Source: Denitrobaculum sp965232285 (GTDB lineage: Bacteria > Pseudomonadota > Alphaproteobacteria > Kiloniellales > Kiloniellaceae). Taken from it: a stretch of 64,000 nucleotides of DNA. The translations under genes and the position numbers were made by a program. The stretch spans positions 2,356,001-2,420,000 of the forward strand of contig CBDDPL010000004.1 in NCBI GenBank assembly GCA_965232285.1, given 5' to 3'. Below are positions 42,567 to 50,240 of this stretch, one piece after another. The notes beneath the pieces were generated by a model. The model did not search any database. It was not told the origin of the DNA and worked only from the letters and a program-made list of their open reading frames with translations. Position 1 is the first letter of the stretch. Each line of letters begins with the position of its first letter.

Positions 42567-45001
42567 CAGAAGAAGACCCTCAGTTCCACGCCGTAGGTCC
42601 GCCCGTCGCCGGCCGTGCCCTCGTCGGCGAAGAGCGAACGGCCGGTCAGATACTCTTCGTCGAAAACATTGTCGACGAAGACACTCGCGGACAAGTTTTC
42701 CATCTCGTAGCCGACCCGGCTGTTGGCGAGAAAACGGCCGTTGACCTCGAGCGCGGACTGGTTGTTGACGTCGCCGAGCGTGTAGTAGTCGCTGGTGTAG
42801 TTACCGTTGGCCGAAATGAAGAACCCGGAGTCGTGGCGGTAGATGCCGCCGAGCGACGCCGTCACCGCCGGCGATTCCGGAAAGCTGTTGCCGGCGCAAC
42901 TGCCGCCTGAAGGCGCGCAGGCGTCGTCGTCGAAATCCTTGAACTCGGTGTCCAGCAGGCCCAGCGCGCCATAGAGCTGCAGCCCGTTCTCGAAGTCGTA
43001 GCGGCCTTCGATCTCGGCGCCGTAGGTCACCGACTCCCCGACATTCCGCGTAATCGTCAGCGGCGGGCTGGCCGGATCGGGAATGGCCACCTGCTGGTCA
43101 CTGTAGCGGCTGTAGAAGAGGTTCGCGCCGAGAGTCAGGTTCGGCGCGGGCACGTAACGGTAGGCCGCCTCGTATGACCAGAGAAACTCGGGATCCACCA
43201 CGTTGATGCCGCCGGATGCGCCGGTCTCATCATTGGAGAAGCCCTGCCGGTAGCCGCGGGTCGCCGTGAAGGCGAGAGTCTGGCTCTCGTCAAGGTCGAA
43301 GGCGACACCGGCCTTGGGCAGAAAGACCCTGAAGTCTTCCTCCAGGTCGCTGTTGCTCGGCCCGAAAAAGGAATCGATGTCGGAAAAATTGCTCACCGTA
43401 TCCCACTGATAGCGTCCGCCGCCCAGCACGGAGAACCAGTCGTTCACCCGGTAGCGCAGATCGGCGTACACGGCCCTGGATTCCGTCTCCCTGCGGAAAA
43501 TGCCTTCCTGGAAGACCGTCCCGCTGACCGAAATAAAGGTGTCGATCTCCTGCTCGAAGTCACCGTAGAAGAGACCGATCACCCCTTCGATGCTGCTATC
43601 GTTTTCCGAGATCTCCAGCCGCAGGTCCTGCATAAAGTCCTTGTCTTCCCGGTGATCATCGCGCACGAAACCCGGCGCCGACCCGGGCACGCTCTGCAGG
43701 GAGAGATCCGTCCTGTTGAGCGCGGAGACGGACCGCAGCGTGAGCGCGTCCGTCAGATCGTAAGAGACGTCGAGACCGACGTTGTCCACATCCATCTCGC
43801 GAATCTCGGTGAAGCTGGCGGCCGACGCAAAGACACGGTCGAAGAAATCCGGACCGGTCACGACGGCCGACGTCGGCTGGTCAAAAGTCCGGCTCAGGCT
43901 TAGAAACACGCTGAGGTCATCCAGAGCCTCGGGCTCGAAAAGCAGCTTGCCCCTGACCGTCCGGTACTTGTCGTCGGCCATTTCCTCATTGTCCGGATCG
44001 ACGAAGGTGATGTCCTTCTCCTGTTCGCGGAACTCTCCGGCAATGCGAAACGCCACCTGGTCCGCGATGATCGGGCCAGAGACCATGAAGGCACCGTCCC
44101 GGCGATCGAGGTTCCCGGCGACCCCGCGCGCGGCCGCTTCGAAGTCGTAGGTGGGATCGTTGGTTTCCACCACGACCGCGCCCGCCAGTGCATTGCGCCC
44201 CTGCAGCGTCGACTGCGGTCCGCGCAGAACCTCGACCTGCTTGACGTCCCAGGTGCCGCGGGAGCCACGCTTAAGGCCCTCTGCCGATTGGGTGACCCCA
44301 TCGATGATCACCGAGATCAGCGGCGCGGAGTTTGACGGCTGGGTGACGCCGTCGGCATTCAGACCGCGGATCTGAAAGCCGTTGTTGCCGTTATTGGTCG
44401 GAAACAGGCGGACGTTCGCCAGCGTGTTGAAAACATCATCCAGTTCATCGAGTTTCTGGTCTTCGATGTCCGCCTCCGTCGCCAGGCCGGTGCTGGTGAA
44501 GGTATCCCTGTAGGAGCGTTCGATTTTTTCACCGGTCAGGATGATGGGCGGCAGGAGAATCGGAGCGTCGCTTGCGCTGCCTTCGGCTTCTACGACCGCC
44601 ACGCCGCTTTCGGAGATCAGATAGGACAAGCCACTGCCCTGCAGCAACCGGCGAAGCCCCTCTTCCAGTGTCATGCTGCCCTGCACCGCGCCCGAGGTGC
44701 GGCCGGCGAGCAGCTCGCTGCGTGCCGAAATCTGCACCTCCGCCTGACGTCCCAGCTCTTCCAGCGCCTTGTCCAGCGCCTGGGGCGCGATCTCGAAGCT
44801 GTACTGCCGTTCCGCCTGCGCCAACGGCGCCGTCTTGCCCTGAACCGCTTCAGCAGAAACCGGTTCTCCCGCGACCGGCTCAGCGGGCGGAGCGCCAGCA
44901 CCCAGCGCTGTGCCGCCCGGCACTGCAGCACTCAAGGCCGTGCCTAGGAAAACCGCACAGCCGACGCCCCGGGAACAACGCCCGGCAGCTCTTGTTTTCA
45001 T
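42566..45001 (-). CDS. TonB-dependent siderophore receptor with signalling (STN) domain
   Basis: About 811 residues. After a signal peptide (residues 1-35) comes a secretin/TonB N-terminal signalling domain (about 66-140: YSFEIAPQALDKALEELGRQAEVQISARSE). The plug follows at about 165-310 (GFQIRGLNADGV, SVIIDGV, VEVLRGPQSTLQGRNALAGAVVVETN). A 22-strand beta barrel ends in YGVELRVFF with terminal phenylalanine. The STN domain is what talks to FecR-type anti-sigma regulators, and both partners are encoded just upstream. The ATG at 45001 is chosen; the frame extends 41 residues further without a signal peptide. It imports a ferric siderophore across the outer membrane; the siderophore is unknown. 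Confidence 0.94.
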   Translation of the reverse strand: MKTRAAGRCSRGVGCAVFLGTALSAAVPGGTALGAGAPPAEPVAGEPVSAEAVQGKTAPLAQAERQYSFEIAPQALDKALEELGRQAEVQISARSELLAGRTSGAVQGSMTLEEGLRRLLQGSGLSYLISESGVAVVEAEGSASDAPILLPPIILTGEKIERSYRDTFTSTGLATEADIEDQKLDELDDVFNTLANVRLFPTNNGNNGFQIRGLNADGVTQPSNSAPLISVIIDGVTQSAEGLKRGSRGTWDVKQVEVLRGPQSTLQGRNALAGAVVVETNDPTYDFEAAARGVAGNLDRRDGAFMVSGPIIADQVAFRIAGEFREQEKDITFVDPDNEEMADDKYRTVRGKLLFEPEALDDLSVFLSLSRTFDQPTSAVVTGPDFFDRVFASAASFTEIREMDVDNVGLDVSYDLTDALTLRSVSALNRTDLSLQSVPGSAPGFVRDDHREDKDFMQDLRLEISENDSSIEGVIGLFYGDFEQEIDTFISVSGTVFQEGIFRRETESRAVYADLRYRVNDWFSVLGGGRYQWDTVSNFSDIDSFFGPSNSDLEEDFRVFLPKAGVAFDLDESQTLAFTATRGYRQGFSNDETGASGGINVVDPEFLWSYEAAYRYVPAPNLTLGANLFYSRYSDQQVAIPDPASPPLTITRNVGESVTYGAEIEGRYDFENGLQLYGALGLLDTEFKDFDDDACAPSGGSCAGNSFPESPAVTASLGGIYRHDSGFFISANGNYTSDYYTLGDVNNQSALEVNGRFLANSRVGYEMENLSASVFVDNVFDEEYLTGRSLFADEGTAGDGRTYGVELRVFF

Positions 45002-45177
45002 CCCCAAAATCCCCCGTATCGAAAAAGCTCGAACACAAATATTTGCAACTGCATCGCAATTGCACTCACCTAGGTGACGATGCAGGGGAAAGGGATGTTC
45101 AAAGAAAATTAACGTCAGGCGCAATTCATCGCTGACACCGTTCCCTAAAGGGCCAGCGCCGCGATGGGAAAACCCTT

Positions 45178-46224
45178 CTAATCCCTGGTCAGAACCAAGA
45201 TCCAGGGCGAAACCCGATACAGCTTCGCGCCGTGAGACAGGGCGATGATCTCGACCGCTTCTTCCGGTTTGTCCAACTGATAGAGTCCGGTCACCGGCTG
45301 ACGCGCCAGCTCTTCGCCTCGGATCAGGATGACCCCCGGAAAGTAGGCGTCGATCTCCTCGACGACCTCGCCCAAGGCATCGCCCGCGGCGAACAGCCGT
45401 CTCTGGCGCCAGGTCGCGATCTTATCCGGGTCCATGCGCCCCTGCTCCAGAGTGCCACCGGCGGACAGCCTGAGCCACTGCCCCCGTTCCAGGTGTGCAT
45501 CCGATGAATGGTCTGTCAGCCCTTCACCCGTAACCTGAACACGCCCCTCACGGACCGAAAGCGCGAAGGCATCGTCTTCGTTTTCGACCTCGAAGGCGGT
45601 CCCGATCACCCTTGTCTCCAGCCCATCCGCCTGCACCACGAAGGGACGCGCCGGGTCCGGTTCGACCTCGAAGAAAGCTCTGCCCGACAGCAGTGCCACG
45701 GCGCGCCCGCCCTTGCTGTATTCAAGCTTTACGGCTGTGTTGGGCGCGAGAGTCATGACACTGCCGTCGTCGAGCCGGATCTGCTTGATCTCGGCGACGA
45801 AGGTGGTGTGGCTCGCACCGATCATCGGGGCGAAGCGAACTCCGGCCATGGCCGCAACCAGCAGAACCAGGCTCAGCGCGGCCCATCCCAGCCGCCTTGA
45901 CCAGGAGGCTGCTGACGTGGCGGGCGGCCCGGCGAGCGGCGGAACCGGACTGATCGGCGCAACGCGGTCCGGCGTGGGGGAGCGGCGTCCTGCTTCCGGC
46001 GGCGGTGCGATCCCCTGCCACCTCTCCGCAAGGAGTGGCTGGGTCTGCGAGAGCAACGCACCGACGCGGCTGATCTCCTCCCAGTCCCGCAGATTTTCCG
46101 GGCTCTGCGCCAGCCAGTCGTCGAACCGCGCCTCCAGTTCAGCGTCATGCGGGCGTTCGCGCAGGGCAAGCAGCCAGGCACTGGCTCTGTCCGGTAAGTC
46201 CGTCACACTTCGTTCCCTGCCCAT
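45178..46224 (-). CDS. FecR-family anti-sigma/sigma regulator
   Basis: About 348 residues. The cytoplasmic N-terminal DUF4880-like segment (ASAWLLALRERPHDAELEARFDDWLAQSPENLRDWEEI, residues about 15-55) binds the sigma factor. A proline-rich stretch and one transmembrane helix at about 122-140 (WAALSLVLLVAAMAGVRF) follow. The periplasmic FecR domain is at about 155-255 (IRLDDGSVMTLAPNTAVKLEY, GRAFFEVEPDPARPFVVQADGLETRVIGTAFEV), then a C-terminal STN-contact domain. ATG at 46224; an earlier start adds 15 residues. It transmits the occupied-receptor signal to the sigma factor encoded 100 bases upstream. Confidence 0.93.
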   Translation of the reverse strand: MGRERSVTDLPDRASAWLLALRERPHDAELEARFDDWLAQSPENLRDWEEISRVGALLSQTQPLLAERWQGIAPPPEAGRRSPTPDRVAPISPVPPLAGPPATSAASWSRRLGWAALSLVLLVAAMAGVRFAPMIGASHTTFVAEIKQIRLDDGSVMTLAPNTAVKLEYSKGGRAVALLSGRAFFEVEPDPARPFVVQADGLETRVIGTAFEVENEDDAFALSVREGRVQVTGEGLTDHSSDAHLERGQWLRLSAGGTLEQGRMDPDKIATWRQRRLFAAGDALGEVVEEIDAYFPGVILIRGEELARQPVTGLYQLDKPEEAVEIIALSHGAKLYRVSPWILVLTRD

Positions 46225-46325
46225 CTCAGCCCACCCCGGCCTTGCTCCAGCGCATCGATACGATCTCAACCGGGCAAAACCCCCCGGTACCTCAAAGACG
46301 TTTTTCGCAGCGTCTCCGTTCGAAA

Positions 46326-46868
46326 TTAGTTCCGAGGCCGCCTGAGGCGGTCACGGCAATGTTCAAGTCCATCCGCAACAAGCGCATGCGTCGTCCCGAC
46401 CGAAAGTTCCAGGAAACGCGCGATTTCACGGATGGTGTAGTTTCCGAACCAATGCATCTCCAGCGCGATCCGGCTGCGTTCCGGCAGCTCCAGAAGCGCG
46501 CTCTGCAGTTGTTCCAACTCCTGCCGCCCGCCCGCTTCGGCCTCCGGCGAGGGCTGCTGCGCCGCAAACGTTTCGAGGGAGCGCCCGGGCGTCTCTTCCT
46601 GGCGTATCGTCTCTCTCTGCGACCGACGCTTCACGTCCAGGGCGAGGTTGCGGACAATCTTGTAGAGATAGGCAAGAGGCTCGATCAGGGTCTGCGACTG
46701 CGACACCCGGTCGAAGCGGATAAAGGCTTCTTGAACCACGTCCTCCGCCGCACTGCGGTCCCCGACGATCCGGCCCGCATACTGGACCAGATCGGCTCTA
46801 TGGGCACTGTAGAGGGAGAGCGTATCTAACTGCCAGGCCATAGATCCGGGATTGGTCTCCAGATGCAT
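46326..46868 (-). CDS. ECF RNA polymerase sigma factor (FecI-like)
   Basis: 180 residues with the two ECF regions: sigma-2 at about residues 20-90 (LVQYAGRIVGDRSAAEDVVQEAFIRFDR; LAYLYKIVRNLALD) and sigma-4 at about 115-170 (ALLELPERSRIALEMHWFGNYTIREIARFLELSVGTTHALVADGLEH). The FecI-type group is indicated by the downstream FecR and STN receptor. The start may be 46868 or 46841 (MAWQLDTLSLY). A Fur box lies 32 bases upstream of the first start, so iron represses the whole operon. It should drive transcription of the receptor operon when the siderophore is bound. Confidence 0.93.
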   Translation of the reverse strand: MHLETNPGSMAWQLDTLSLYSAHRADLVQYAGRIVGDRSAAEDVVQEAFIRFDRVSQSQTLIEPLAYLYKIVRNLALDVKRRSQRETIRQEETPGRSLETFAAQQPSPEAEAGGRQELEQLQSALLELPERSRIALEMHWFGNYTIREIARFLELSVGTTHALVADGLEHCRDRLRRPRN

Positions 46869-46899
46869 TCATCAGATCGTAAATCCGGCCTTAGATACT

Positions 46900-46918
46900 G
46901 TTATTGATTCTCATTATC
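46900..46918 (-). promoter_or_regulatory. Fur box controlling the iron-uptake signalling operon
   Basis: On the minus strand the site reads GATAATGAGAATCAATAAC, which matches the 19-bp Fur consensus GATAATGATAATCATTATC at 16 positions. It is placed upstream of the sigma-factor start and fits iron-dependent repression by Fur or the related alphaproteobacterial Mur/Irr class. Confidence 0.85.
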
Positions 46919-46996
46919 AATTGAATTGTCGAGGGGCCGGATCACCTGCCCAAACGCCAGGAGTCATGCGGCCGGCTGTGGCGCCAATCCGGCCCC

Positions 46997-47410
46997 TCAC
47001 CTCACCACAAAGACGGAAATCTTCGCGTGGCAGGCGATATAGCCGGCATTCGAATGGAAGAGATGTTCGGCCCAGCCGGGAACGTGGGAGGCCATGACGA
47101 TCACATCCGCGCCCGCCTCCTCGGCCGCCGAGAGCAGCGCCGAGGTCAGTTCCGCATCCGGATCGTGACTAAAGATCGGCAGCGACGACGCCGTGATCCC
47201 CCGGCTCGAGGCCTGCAGCTTGGCGAAGCCCTCCAGGGCGTTGGCGTAGTCGTCGGGCTTTGGCAGGTCAGGCTGCGGCGCATTGCCGTAGACGCCGGCA
47301 TAAACCACATCCGCAGACTGGGACTTGGCCAGCGCCGCGGCGGCGCTCAGGGCTCTTGAGAGATTGTCGAGATGCGCCAGATCGACCGGAACCAGGATCT
47401 TTTTGAACAT
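46997..47410 (-). CDS. Universal stress protein, single UspA domain
   Basis: 137 residues. The opening MFKKILVPVDLAHLDNLSRAL and closing DVIVMASHVPGWAEHLFHSNAGYIACHAKISVFVVR are those of the UspA family. The ATP-binding loop G-x2-G-x9-G is not complete: the segment after MASHVP reads GWAEHLFHSNAGYIAC, so nucleotide binding may be weak or absent. GAAGGAGGGTCAT precedes the ATG. An FNR-type box and a 19-bp palindrome lie upstream, so expression probably responds to low oxygen or redox state, as for other usp genes. Confidence 0.9.
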   Translation of the reverse strand: MFKKILVPVDLAHLDNLSRALSAAAALAKSQSADVVYAGVYGNAPQPDLPKPDDYANALEGFAKLQASSRGITASSLPIFSHDPDAELTSALLSAAEEAGADVIVMASHVPGWAEHLFHSNAGYIACHAKISVFVVR

Positions 47411-47465
47411 AGATGACCCTCCTTCTTCCCTGCCAGAAGACTAGGCGGGCGGAGGCCTGGGCGCC

Positions 47466-47479
47466 TTGATGTCTGTCAA
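47466..47479. promoter_or_regulatory. FNR/FixK-type box upstream of the universal stress gene
   Basis: TTGATGTCTGTCAA matches the FNR consensus TTGAT-N4-ATCAA with one mismatch. Its centre lies about 62 bases upstream of the usp start codon, which could place it near -41.5 of a transcript. Confidence 0.6.
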
Positions 47480-47532
47480 TTATCGCGCAATGCATTTTTT
47501 CCGGATCGTAGAGCTTCAAAATTCGCGTTTGA

Positions 47533-47551
47533 GATCAGCATGATGCTGATC
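47533..47551. promoter_or_regulatory. Perfect 19-bp palindrome
   Basis: GATCAGCATGATGCTGATC has 9-bp perfect arms around a single G. It lies between the usp and DUF4112 genes. The symmetry suggests a dimeric regulator's operator; there is no T-tract, so it is not a terminator. Confidence 0.65.
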
Positions 47552-47592
47552 GAAAGGCAGGGAATTTTGAGACCGGTTAAACGCTTTTCACT

Positions 47593-47949
47593 CTAGGGTT
47601 TTTGAGGTTTTTCAAAGTGTTGCCGGAGCAGTCGGACGTTGCGCCGGTTCGCCTTGTAGATCATGTCAAAGAGGTCGCCGGCAATCGGAACCGCACCGAC
47701 TGCACTATCCACCGCAACGTTCACCAGCATGCGCGCGAGCAACCCGGGCGGTGCGCCCAGCGACCGCGCCCGCAAGACGATGTAGAGGCTCAGTAAAGCG
47801 CCCGCACCATCGCCGATCCCCGGCAGCAGCCCCAACAGTCCGTCGAGGCCGACGCGGAAGCGCGTACCCGGAATGCCGATCTGCGCGTCGAGCAGAGCGG
47901 CAAAGCGCTCGAGTTCGGCGAGTTCCTCCTCGAACCCGGCAGGTCTCAT
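47593..47949 (-). CDS. DUF4112 domain membrane protein
   Basis: 118 residues matching DUF4112: LDAQIGIPGTRFRVGLDGLLGLLPGIGDGAGALLSLYIVLRARSLGAP and LARMLVNVAVDSAVGAVPIAGDLFDMIYKANRRN. The glycine/proline-rich hydrophobic segments form two probable membrane hairpins. No function is known. A start at 47970 (GTG) is also possible, adding seven residues. It lies between the Crp/Fnr-like gene and the universal stress gene in the same direction, with a palindrome downstream. Confidence 0.88.
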   Translation of the reverse strand: MRPAGFEEELAELERFAALLDAQIGIPGTRFRVGLDGLLGLLPGIGDGAGALLSLYIVLRARSLGAPPGLLARMLVNVAVDSAVGAVPIAGDLFDMIYKANRRNVRLLRQHFEKPQKP

Positions 47950-48074
47950 GCCCCTGCCCCATCTCTCCACAAAGATCCGAAAGGAACCATCGCGCCCGCC
48001 AAATCAAGGGGCATGAACAACGCCTCATAGGGTATTTTTCCGAAGCTTACGACGATACCAAGGGTCATCGGATG

Positions 48075-48620
48075 CTAACCTCTTCGCTGCGCCAGCGCCC
48101 GGGTCAGCGTTCTGAGCGAAACGCCGAGTTCCGCCGCCAACAGCTCTCGCTTTTCCTGCGGCGGTTCCTGAGCACCGCGCCAGGCGAACCAGGCTTCCAG
48201 GCGTTCGCGCGCCGTCTTCAGGGTCAGGATCTCCGCCCTTATGCGTGTTTCCTCTAGGCTACGTGCCAGATGCGCGCCCCAGGCCGCCGACAGCACGGCA
48301 CTCTCTTCGATCAGGCTGAGGAAGCGTTCGGCGGGAAGGACGCGGACCTGGCAGGCAGTCAGACAGATGGCGTCGCAGTCATAGCACTCGCTGTAAAGCG
48401 ATGCCTCCGCAAGAATCACGGGGCCCCGGGCATGCTGTAGGATCAGTTCCCTATCTTCGGGGAGTGGCCGTGCGAGCTTTACCTCGCCAGCATCGAGCAG
48501 GAAAACCGATGTCACCTCTTCATCGCGCCTGAAGAGCTGAACGCCGGGGGCATGATGCGCTTCGTTCCCGGCCTTGTCCGCAAGCGCCTCGAAAATCTCA
48601 AGCAGCATGGCCGCGATCAT
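48075..48620 (-). CDS. Crp/Fnr-family regulator with a cysteine cluster and short C-terminus
   Basis: About 181 residues. The cyclic-nucleotide-binding fold is visible (VTSVFLLDAGEVKLARPLPEDRELILQHARGPVILAEASLY). It carries four cysteines, C79-x2-C82-x3-C86-x3-C90, in SECYDCDAICLTACQ, where relatives have few or none. The helix-turn-helix is AAELGVSLRTLTRALAQRRG and the protein ends there, so the beta-wing normally found after the recognition helix is missing. The start at 48620 is uncertain: the frame opens 46 residues earlier and 48608 is also possible. A redox or metal sensor is plausible. It may act on the FNR-type box by the usp gene; this is inference. Confidence 0.75.
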   Translation of the reverse strand: MIAAMLLEIFEALADKAGNEAHHAPGVQLFRRDEEVTSVFLLDAGEVKLARPLPEDRELILQHARGPVILAEASLYSECYDCDAICLTACQVRVLPAERFLSLIEESAVLSAAWGAHLARSLEETRIRAEILTLKTARERLEAWFAWRGAQEPPQEKRELLAAELGVSLRTLTRALAQRRG

Positions 48621-49118
48621 GCCAAGGAATACATTCAGCCCGCAAGAGCCAACGGCGGAAAGCAAGGCTGTGCCGCGAAGATTCAACAAGCTGGGAAAAC
48701 CGAGTGCTTCGGTTCGCAAACAGCGCCCCCTCGAGGAAGACACGTTGCGACCACACAAAATCTGTAACGAAGCTCCCTTAATATCAGCATTGAAATAAAA
48801 CTATCGCTAAAGTAGCGTTACAAAGGCTGGAAGGACTCTGAGGTCTCCCTTGATCCTGGATGCGAGTCATCATGGTGGCAGCCGCGGAAGTGCTCCTCTT
48901 GATCGACTCATTCCGTTTTTTAAACGAGCGCTTTACCTGATCGGACCTCGGAGCGGTAAAGATCCTGCTGCGTCGGCTTTGGTGAAGCTGGACAAGATAT
49001 CTCTCAGGCACCCGCAGTTGGTTGCCAGGTTTTCGCCTTGGACATCTCAGGAGAGGAATTTCAACTAAAGAACGGGGATTTTTGGGGAAGAGCAACGCAA
49101 ACAAAAGGGGTAACTTTG
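48621..49118. other. Gap of about 500 bases upstream of the porin gene
   Basis: Open frames here are short and without similarity. The right end should contain the porin promoter and a leader, with AAAGGGG as ribosome binding site. Part of the left end may code if the Crp/Fnr-like protein starts earlier than 48620. No terminator or repeat stood out. Confidence 0.4.
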
Positions 49119-50189
49119 ATGAAAAAGATCCTTCTTGGAAGCACCGCGCTCGTCGCTGTCAGCCTGTTGACCGCACCCGCCGCGCAGGCGGAAGATCCCA
49201 TTGCGTTAGGGCTCGAAGGCTTTATGGAGCAGTTCTTCGGATACGGCTCTTCCGACATCGACGACCGCGACCACTTCGATCAGAAGTCCGACACGGAAGT
49301 CATCTTCACCGGCAAGACCACGCTCGACAATGGTCTTGAGTTCGGCGTGAACATCCAGCTCGAAGGCAACACCTCCAGCGACACCATCGACGAATCCTTC
49401 GCCTTCATCGAGGGCGACTTCGGGCGCATTCTGCTCGGCTCGGAAAATTCGGCGGGCTATCTCATGTCAAAGACCGCGCCCAACGTCGGAATTGAGATCA
49501 ACTCCGGTGACCAGGGTGACTGGGTACCGGTCGAGTCCGACGCCAACCTCGCGGCCCGCGGCCCCCTTGGCGCAACCACGCTCGAGAATGCCGCCGTCAA
49601 CGACGCCAACCGCGTCACTTACTTCACCCCGCGTTTCTCCGGCTTCCAGGGCGGTATTTCCTATACCCCCGATGACGGTGAAGACGACAATACGCAGCCC
49701 AACGAAAACGCCGAGTTCCACGACGGTATCGACCTTGGCGTGAACCTGGACGACAGCTTCGGCGGCTTCGACGTCAAGGCCTTCGGCCGCTACGGCATGG
49801 CCAGCAATGACGCGCCGGGTGGCGACGATCCGGAGGTTTTTGGCGCAGGTATCAAACTCGGTTACGCCGGCGTCGAGGTCGGCGGTTCCTACGCCCAGCA
49901 GGAAGAGGGCGGCGAGAACGAAGGCCGGGCCTGGGATCTGGGCGCCTCCTACACCACCGGCCCCTGGGCGGTTTCGCTGACCTACTTCTATGGCGAAGCC
50001 GAGGGCTCCGCGGCCAGCGGCGATGAAGAACTGCAGACCCTCGAAGGTGCCGTCAGATACGCACTCGGTCCGGGCATCAATGTGATCGGTTCTGTCGGCT
50101 ACAACGACTTCGACGACGACGAAACCGGCACCGCCGATGACAGCAACGACGGCTATTGGATCGTGACGGGTATTACTCTCGAGTTTTGA
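49119..50189 (+). CDS. Outer-membrane porin
   Basis: 356 residues. The signal peptide is MKKILLGSTALVAVSLLTAPAAQA (cleavage AQA/ED). The mature protein is strongly acidic with alternating beta strands: LGLEGFMEQFFGYGSSD, GNTSSDTIDESFAFIEGDFGRILLGSE (a typical porin eyelet/loop-3 region), RVTYFTPRFSGFQGGISY, ending in IVTGITLEF with C-terminal phenylalanine. This is the general diffusion trimeric porin family common in Rhodospirillales. The ATG at 49119 follows AAAGGGG; the earlier start would place 27 residues before the signal peptide. The acidic mature chain fits life in salt water. Confidence 0.92.
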   Translation: MKKILLGSTALVAVSLLTAPAAQAEDPIALGLEGFMEQFFGYGSSDIDDRDHFDQKSDTEVIFTGKTTLDNGLEFGVNIQLEGNTSSDTIDESFAFIEGDFGRILLGSENSAGYLMSKTAPNVGIEINSGDQGDWVPVESDANLAARGPLGATTLENAAVNDANRVTYFTPRFSGFQGGISYTPDDGEDDNTQPNENAEFHDGIDLGVNLDDSFGGFDVKAFGRYGMASNDAPGGDDPEVFGAGIKLGYAGVEVGGSYAQQEEGGENEGRAWDLGASYTTGPWAVSLTYFYGEAEGSAASGDEELQTLEGAVRYALGPGINVIGSVGYNDFDDDETGTADDSNDGYWIVTGITLEF

Positions 50190-50240
50190 CGCTCGAGGCC
50201 TGGAGCCTGGAAAACCTGAACGGGCGGCGCGGGCTGAAGA

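Noticed and set aside
48784..49104. Short frames upstream of the porin gene
   Set aside because: They are unrelated to any family, lack ribosome binding sites, and overlap each other on both strands.
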